64,000 nucleotides of DNA, taken from NCBI GenBank assembly GCA_965217565.1, contig CBDCIS010000002.1, positions 434,001-498,000 on the forward strand. The letters run 5' to 3'. This DNA comes from CBDCIS01 sp965217565. GTDB taxonomy: Bacteria; Chloroflexota; Dehalococcoidia; Lucifugimonadales; CATOSD01. Within the stretch, counting starts at the first letter, position 1, and the number at the start of each line of letters is the position of its first letter. The notes under the pieces were generated by a model. That model did not search any database, was not told the DNA's origin, and worked only from the letters and a program-made list of their open reading frames with translations. The position numbers were made by a program, and so were the translations under genes. Of this stretch, positions 59,360 through 64,000 are shown in pieces.

Positions 59360-59512
59360 AGCGCGCCCCCGAAATCGTAATATGCGCTTATCTTAGCATC
59401 CACGCGTGTTGAGGAGAAAGAGACGAATTGTGTCAACAACCACGGTGGCTGCACGACCAGTCAGCGAAAACGCCGCGGCCGACGGGATCGAGACGGGAGC
59501 GCGATAGCCTGT

Positions 59513-60004
59513 CTATCGGTTTCCGAAAGGCCACCAGCCCCGCTTTTTCGGCGCCGCTGACTCCTCCGCGGGCTGAGGCTGGGCCTGAGCAGCCCGGGCA
59601 GCGGCGGTCGGCACACCCCCGAAGACGCCTGGCACCAGAGCGACGAGACGCTCCTGCTCATCGTGAGAAAACTCTCTTACCAGCGTCTGAACTAAAGCCA
59701 CACGGCGCATTGCCTTTTCGCCTGATAGCTGCCGCATCGCGGCGTCATACGAAGAGGCAATTGTCTGCGCCTTTTCCGGCTCCAACTTGAGCCAGGCTCG
59801 CAGGCGAGAGACGGTCAACGCTCGCATACTCTCGTTGGAAAGATTGTAGAATACCTCCGCGTTACGAGCGATCTGGGTTATCCTTTCCTCCTCGGGAACG
59901 CCAGCCAGCTCTGAATAGTGCTGAACCAGTTCGGCTTCCCTCTCATCGCTGTCGAGCTCGACTAGCTTTGTCCAGGCCTCGGAAGTCATGTCGTGCGTAG
60001 TCAT
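59513..60004 (-). CDS. Hypothetical cytoplasmic protein, 163 residues
   Basis: A helical, charged protein with no signal or membrane segment and an Ala/Pro/Gln-rich C-terminal tail ending KKRGWWPFGNR. I do not recognise the family. The ATG at 60004 is chosen because GGAGG lies 8 bases upstream; the frame from 60028 has no such site. A strong promoter at 60153-60181 drives it, with a 150-base leader. The WWPF tail may be a membrane or partner anchor. Confidence 0.6.
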   Translation of the reverse strand: MTTHDMTSEAWTKLVELDSDEREAELVQHYSELAGVPEEERITQIARNAEVFYNLSNESMRALTVSRLRAWLKLEPEKAQTIASSYDAAMRQLSGEKAMRRVALVQTLVREFSHDEQERLVALVPGVFGGVPTAAARAAQAQPQPAEESAAPKKRGWWPFGNR

Positions 60005-60152
60005 TACACCGTCCTCCACTTGAGCCAAGTATGAAGTGCGTAGGGATTCGCTTCATGCGACTTAGAATGGGAAACTCAGTTGAGTACCAGTTTACTCGGG
60101 GACCTACACGGAAACGCCCCGGTTGGGACAGATTCACTACCGTCAAGCAAAA

Positions 60153-60181
60153 TATATACATATCATTGATATGCTTGTCAA
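60153..60181 (-). promoter_or_regulatory. Promoter of the hypothetical gene at 59513
   Basis: On the minus strand TTGACA (60181-60176), 17 bases, TATATA (60158-60153). The spacer contains CATATCAATGATATG, an inverted repeat that could bind a regulator. 60005-60152 is a leader with no gene seen; 60182-60285 holds no gene seen. Confidence 0.55.
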
Positions 60182-60285
60182 CATTGTTATCGGATTCACA
60201 AGTATCTCCTGCAGGGAAGAGCTTGCTTGTGGGGTTTCTCACAACAAAATGCAAAGACATGAACGCCTGGCGTCAGGCCAGTCAC

Positions 60286-61692
60286 TCAGCCGCCGGTAAT
60301 CAGACCAATCGCCAGGGTGGCCAGGCCGAGGTAGATTAGGAATCCTACCACGTCGGTTATGGTCGTTACGGCTACTGCGGAGGCTAACGCGGGGTCAACG
60401 CGGAGCGCCCTGAGACTCAGGGGGACGAAGACTCCGCTGATGCCCGCGACTATCAGGTTTGCCATCATGGCGAGGCCAACTACCAGAGCCAGGTATTCGT
60501 TGCCCTTCCAGCCAAGCACGATGCCTCCGACCAGCACGCCCAGCACCGCTCCATGCACGAGGCCGAGGCCGGCCTCTTTGAGCAGAAGCCTTTTCGCGCT
60601 GCGCGGGCTTATTTCGCTCAGCGCGAGGGAGCGCACGATGAGAGTGAGCGTCTGGGTTCCGGCGATGCCTCCCTGTCCGGCGATGACCGGCAGGAACGCG
60701 GCAAGGGCGATCGCCATGCTCAGTGTGGACTGGAACAGCGTGATTATCAGCCCAGCGAGAATCGCCGTGCCCAGGTTTACACAGAGCCAGGGCAGCCGGT
60801 TGCGCACCGAACGCCAGAAAGGGCCGTGGGCAATCTCGCTTCTATCTACTCCAATCATTCTATACATGTCCTCGGTAGCCTCGTCCTCGACCACGTCTAT
60901 CATGTCTTCGAGAATGAGCACACCGACCAGCTTTTCGTCGTCATCGACAACGGGGAGCGTGTGGATGTCGTAGCGCTCCATCAGCCGGGCGCACTGCTCC
61001 TGGTCGGTATCGACCAGAACAGAGATGACGTCGGTATCCATCAGCAGGTTTATCAGCTGATAGGGTTGGGCGAGCACAAGCTGCGCCAGGCTGATGCCAC
61101 CCTTGAGCATCTGGTTGGAATCCACGACGAAGAGGTAGGATATGTCCTCGGTGTGCAGTTCCTTGGCCCAGCGTCTGACAAAGGACATGGCCTGCGACAC
61201 AGTCATGCTGTCGCGGAGGGCTATCAGCTCCGGCGTCATCAGCCCTCCGGCGGCGTCGTCCTTGTACTCGAGCAGCGGCACGACGTCGCTGGCGCCTTCC
61301 ATGTTTTCGATGGCGCTAGTGGCTATGTCCGCCGGCAGGCCGCGCAGAACGTCCGCCGCGACGTTAGGGCTGGCTCGATCCAGGACCTGGGAGCGCTGCT
61401 CGGGAAGCATTGCCAGGGCAAGTTCGACGGCCTCCGTAGTTTCGAGCTCCCCCATTATCTCACCCAGGTTTTCGGGGGTAAGCTGTTCCAGGAGTTTGCC
61501 CTGAAGCTCAGGGGTAAGCTGCGCGACTATCTCCGCCTGGTCACGCGGCCGCAGCCTGGACATTCTCGCCACGGCCTCGGTGATGGCTCCGCGGGTCACC
61601 AGGTCGGTTAGCCAGGTTGCGACGCGCTCTACGGTGCCCTGCGCATGGAAGAACAAGAGGGTGGCGTCCTCTTTGGTTATACGTTTCTTCAT
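60286..61692 (-). CDS. mgtE: Magnesium transporter MgtE
   Basis: A 468-residue magnesium channel. It has an N-terminal superhelical domain (RLRPRDQAEIVAQLTPELQG), two CBS domains (YLFVVDSNQMLKGGISLAQL and HTLPVVDDDEKLVGVLILEDM) and five transmembrane helices starting near residue 285 (FWRSVRNRLPWLCVNLGTAI). The magnesium-binding motif in the pore region is PVIAGQGGIAGTQTLT, and the conserved PLALR-type end is PLSLRALRVDPALAS. I saw no M-box riboswitch in the 330-base upstream region. Confidence 0.95.
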   Translation of the reverse strand: MKKRITKEDATLLFFHAQGTVERVATWLTDLVTRGAITEAVARMSRLRPRDQAEIVAQLTPELQGKLLEQLTPENLGEIMGELETTEAVELALAMLPEQRSQVLDRASPNVAADVLRGLPADIATSAIENMEGASDVVPLLEYKDDAAGGLMTPELIALRDSMTVSQAMSFVRRWAKELHTEDISYLFVVDSNQMLKGGISLAQLVLAQPYQLINLLMDTDVISVLVDTDQEQCARLMERYDIHTLPVVDDDEKLVGVLILEDMIDVVEDEATEDMYRMIGVDRSEIAHGPFWRSVRNRLPWLCVNLGTAILAGLIITLFQSTLSMAIALAAFLPVIAGQGGIAGTQTLTLIVRSLALSEISPRSAKRLLLKEAGLGLVHGAVLGVLVGGIVLGWKGNEYLALVVGLAMMANLIVAGISGVFVPLSLRALRVDPALASAVAVTTITDVVGFLIYLGLATLAIGLITGG

Positions 61693-61911
61693 GCAAGTCC
61701 CCTGCGACTCGAACCCTGAAAGGCATACGGCTCATGGAACAAGAGTCAACCAGACAATGATAGTGGCGCTGGGCGCGAAGATTATTGGTAAATGAGGGTC
61801 TGAGAGAGCGTTTTCCGGGCACTTCGGACGAGCGGTCAGTTGCCGGTGGCCGGTGGTCGGTTAGCTGACAACTGCGGACTTACGCCTGGGGCAAAATCCG
61901 CGCATTTTCAT

Positions 61912-61941
61912 TTGACGACGCAAACGGCGTAACAGTAGAAT
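61912..61941 (+). promoter_or_regulatory. Promoter of the SWIM zinc-finger gene
   Basis: TTGACG (61912-61917), 18 bases, TAGAAT (61936-61941). The start would be near 61948, giving a 75-base leader. The interval 61693-61911 between mgtE and this promoter holds only short inverted repeats (CGGTGGCCGGTGG) and no gene. Confidence 0.5.
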
Positions 61942-62022
61942 TAGGGTAACGTGAGTTGTAGCAACTTTGGGGCAGATAGACAGTCTGAAAATCCAGCAAT
62001 TGCTGATGGAGGCAATAGTCCA

Positions 62023-62274
62023 ATGAATTCCTCAAGCCTCGTTAGGAAGATCGAGAAGGCCAGAGACTACGCTGAGCAGCGCGAGCGAGTGAGTTTCATG
62101 CAGTGCAGAGCGGAGTTCCGAGGCGACAACGGCGAACACGAGGTCTCCTACGAGGCGGGAAATTGGCAGTGCAATTGCAACTTCTATGAGGGCCACAACA
62201 CTTGCAGTCACACCATGGCTATGGAGATGATGCTGAGAGGGATGATGCCGGAGGAGGCCGCGGCGACTGCCTGA
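62023..62274 (+). CDS. SWIM zinc-finger protein
   Basis: An 83-residue protein ending in a SWIM finger CNCNFYEGHNTCSHTM (Cys-x-Cys-x8-Cys-x-His). ATG 62023 is preceded by GGAGG. Free-standing SWIM proteins of this size are common and bind nucleic acid or protein in other systems; nothing here fixes the target. It converges on the kinase-fold gene. Confidence 0.85.
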   Translation: MNSSSLVRKIEKARDYAEQRERVSFMQCRAEFRGDNGEHEVSYEAGNWQCNCNFYEGHNTCSHTMAMEMMLRGMMPEEAAATA

Positions 62275-62316
62275 GCCGGTTTGCACGGGGCGGTTCGGTT
62301 GACGCGAGGCGTGATG

Positions 62317-63099
62317 CTACACCCAGGGCCATGGCACGTTGTAGTATGGGTCCAGGGGGGGCAGAGCGCGGTCTCGCAGAATGACGTGAAGCCGTTTGAC
62401 GAGGGCCATCACCTCCAGCGGCGAGAGCATTCGAGTTAGTAGGTCGGCCAGGCCGCTCGACGATTCGAGCCTTACGCGCAGAGATTCCATATCCCCTATC
62501 AGCGCGTCCGGTATTGGTCGTCCCCAGAACTCCAGCATCACAGTGCGCAGCTTGAAGACGGGGTGAAAGGTGAGGCCGTGGTCGATACTCCACACTCGCC
62601 CGCACCTGTCCAGCAGGCAATGGCCCGCCTTGCGGTCGGCGTTGTTGATCAGGAGGTCGAAGATGGCGAACTTCTGAAGCTCTTCCGGCTTTTCGTCGAT
62701 GAGATCGAAGTAGGTGGTCTGGGCATCGTGTTCGACGTAAAGTTGAATCGTGCCAACGCCGTATGGCCCTTCCCTTGCCAACGTCAGCGGAACGTCGGGC
62801 CAGCCCAGGTCCCGGCTTAGCGCAAACGTGGCAAGCTCTCGCTTGTAGAGTGAGCCGCTGGGGAAGTCGTAGAGAGGCCGCTCGCCGTCTCGGGGCTTGT
62901 AGATGGCTCGCAGGCGCTTGCCCTGCCCCGCGTCTATGCGCACTACGAAGGTGTAGTTCGATCCCCAGGGCATACGGTAACCGCCGGTTATCTCGCCCGA
63001 CTGCAGCAGCGGACGCGCCTCTTCCTCGGACAGCTCGATGGCTGTGCCGTCGTCGTCCGGGCCGGGCTCTCGCCGGTGTCGTCGCCGCCTGGAAGCCAA
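62317..63099 (-). CDS. SCO1664-family protein (phosphatidylinositol 3-/4-kinase-like fold)
   Basis: A 260-residue protein. GGYRMPWGSNYTFVV, AIYKPRDGERPLYDFPSGSLYKRE, FAIFDLLINNADRKAGHCLL and VWSIDHGLTFHPVFKLRTVM match the actinobacterial SCO1664 family, which has a PI3/4-kinase-like catalytic loop (NNADRK) and DHG metal site. Phosphotransferase activity is likely but unproven. Start TTG 63099 is the only upstream start; a shorter start at a later codon is possible. The N-terminus is Arg-rich. Confidence 0.8.
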   Translation of the reverse strand: MASRRRRHRREPGPDDDGTAIELSEEEARPLLQSGEITGGYRMPWGSNYTFVVRIDAGQGKRLRAIYKPRDGERPLYDFPSGSLYKRELATFALSRDLGWPDVPLTLAREGPYGVGTIQLYVEHDAQTTYFDLIDEKPEELQKFAIFDLLINNADRKAGHCLLDRCGRVWSIDHGLTFHPVFKLRTVMLEFWGRPIPDALIGDMESLRVRLESSSGLADLLTRMLSPLEVMALVKRLHVILRDRALPPLDPYYNVPWPWV

Positions 63100-63251
63100 A
63101 TTATCCTATCGCTCCGATAATCTTCTACAGGCCGCCGCTCACACGCGCAAGCAGGTAGATCGTGCAGCTAACGGGGTTGGCATGGTTGCTCGGAGTGGGT
63201 GGGGATGAAGAGTTGCTCGACTCGATCCAGGCGGGAAAGCCCGAGGGACTA

Positions 63252-64000
63252 GGTTGTGTTGACATTTCATCTTAGCCATATGAGAGCACCGGCGAAATGG
63301 AGGAACCCGAGGTATCTGTTCGCCAGCTTGTCGAACCGGGAGAAGATGCGACGGAAATGCTCGATCTTGCCAATGAAGCATTCGACCAGATGACGCTCTC
63401 GGTATAGATACTCGTCATATCTGTGTGGCGCCTTCCGCTTGGAGCGAGCAGGTATTATCGGAACTGCACCGCTCCTTATGATTGACTCAAGGAACTGCTT
63501 GGTGTCGTATGCTCGGTCTGCAATCACATACTCACTATCGAGTCCGTCTATGAGTTCCTCAGCCTGAGTGACATCCTGCTCCTGCCCTCCGGTCAATCTG
63601 AATCTCAACGGGTTGCCGAGGCCGTCGACACCGACATGGACCTTCGTGCTGAACCCACCTCGGCTCTGCGACCGAGGGCTTGCGATGCTTGCCCTCCCGT
63701 TTTTTGACGCCCCCGCAGCGGAAGGATGCGCCCGGACCACTGTGCTGCCGATGATGAGGTGTTCCATGTCGGGGTCATCGACGAAATACTGATGCATACG
63801 CTCCCATACTCCGCGTTCACACCATCGGGCGAAGCGTTTGTAGACGCTGTTCCAATTACCATATTCGGCTGGCAGCATCCTCCATTGCGCACCAGTCCGA
63901 GTAATCCACAAGATAGCATCGATGAACCGCCTACATTCGGCTTCCTTCCCAATGTACAAGCCTGTCTGAGCTTGAAGGAACTCATGTGTCCTTGACCATT
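63252..64000 (-). mobile_element. IS5-family insertion sequence of a second type, truncated by window edge
   Basis: The visible end begins about 63252 with GGTTGTGTTGACATTTCATC; the other end is outside the window, so inverted repeats and target duplication cannot be checked. The body encodes one transposase of the IS5/IS1031-like class, unrelated in sequence to the three-copy element in this window. Confidence 0.75.
63267..64000 (-). CDS. IS5-family DDE transposase, 5' end outside the window
   Basis: The frame is open from the right edge to a stop at 63267. It contains FLQAQTGLYIGKEAECRRF, ILWITRTGAQWRMLPAEYGNW, STKVHVGVDGLGNP, the second Asp in EYVIADRAYDTKQF and the Glu in ERHLVECFIGKIEHFRR. 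The N-terminal DEQW helix lies in or beyond the last bases. Other open frames here are shadows. Confidence 0.85.
   Translation of the reverse strand, partial: WSRTHEFLQAQTGLYIGKEAECRRFIDAILWITRTGAQWRMLPAEYGNWNSVYKRFARWCERGVWERMHQYFVDDPDMEHLIIGSTVVRAHPSAAGASKNGRASIASPRSQSRGGFSTKVHVGVDGLGNPLRFRLTGGQEQDVTQAEELIDGLDSEYVIADRAYDTKQFLESIIRSGAVPIIPARSKRKAPHRYDEYLYRERHLVECFIGKIEHFRRIFSRFDKLANRYLGFLHFAGALIWLR

Noticed and set aside
60553..61611. Plus-strand 352-residue open frame
   Set aside because: Antisense to mgtE; no family features.
61693..61730. GGTTCGAGTC, a tRNA T-loop-like sequence
   Set aside because: The would-be T stem does not pair and no acceptor or anticodon arms are present.
61693..61900. 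Possible M-box riboswitch before mgtE
   Set aside because: No conserved M-box blocks were found in the upstream sequence.

Overview
The window looks like chromosome from a GC-rich member of the phylum Chloroflexota, probably a Dehalococcoidia/SAR202-type lineage, perhaps host-associated. This is inference. It rests on lipoproteins whose linker reads EKEVVVTATP (a habit of Chloroflexota binding proteins), the split glycine dehydrogenase gene gcvPA, and a run of degradation genes typical of SAR202: two FAH-family hydrolases, two LLM flavin oxidoreductases, a double-length family III CoA-transferase, an ICL/PEP-mutase-fold enzyme and an ACMSD-type amidohydrolase. No rRNA, tRNA or CRISPR array was seen.

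Layout. 1-2687: glycine cleavage operon gcvT-gcvH-gcvPA (minus strand, gcvPA runs off the left edge). 2984-5214: ferritin, a DUF4386 membrane protein, a DUF151 (bifunctional nuclease) protein and a heme-degrading monooxygenase. 5195-9240: heme/iron ABC operon whose binding-protein gene is split by an IS5-family element. 9767-14805: imelysin, di-heme oxidoreductase, second imelysin and a convergent HTTM membrane protein. 15030-18213: OsmC, then pgi and tal. 18897-22662: ferric iron ABC transporter. 22788-28129: biotin carboxylase, a PIN-domain toxin-antitoxin module, two FAH hydrolases and an LLM oxidoreductase. 28876-35381: second LLM, SRPBCC protein, double CoA-transferase, PEP-mutase-like enzyme, amidohydrolase. 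35577-39329: HigBA and an ankyrin-repeat gene broken by two tandem IS copies. 39464-41833: ureCBA. 42022-43362: glycyl-tRNA synthetase. 43944-47933: a small gene with an in-frame stop, then a HEPN-like / restriction endonuclease / DUF1156 methylase locus. 47952-50003: fragment of a nuclease gene, VapBC module, intact SbcD-like nuclease gene. 50441-54502: thioredoxin-like lipoprotein, flavin reductase, zinc-ribbon protein, two paralogous SDRs. 54838-56768: threonine synthase, NIL protein, CysO/MoaD-like sulfur carrier. 56826-60004: amidase with small partner, M55 aminopeptidase, hypothetical. 60286-63099: MgtE, SWIM zinc-finger protein, SCO1664-like kinase-fold protein. The right edge is a different IS5-family transposase.

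Main points. (1) Two unrelated PIN-toxin modules, 23 kb apart, sit in the same unusual setting: co-oriented with and directly upstream of an intact gene (accC; sbcD), and preceded by a second short copy of that gene's own 5' end. That is the signature of insertion with target duplication aimed at gene starts. (2) The heme and ferric iron operons both carry a TTAGTrTryAyTwA-like palindrome over the -10 box, a candidate operator for one iron regulator; a related site lies before the imelysin operon. (3) The locus is under mobile-element pressure: three copies of one IS, two of them splitting genes that otherwise reconnect in frame, plus dispersed palindromic repeats. (4) The urease alpha subunit keeps the nickel ligands but not the flap cysteine, and no ureDEFG genes are present here.
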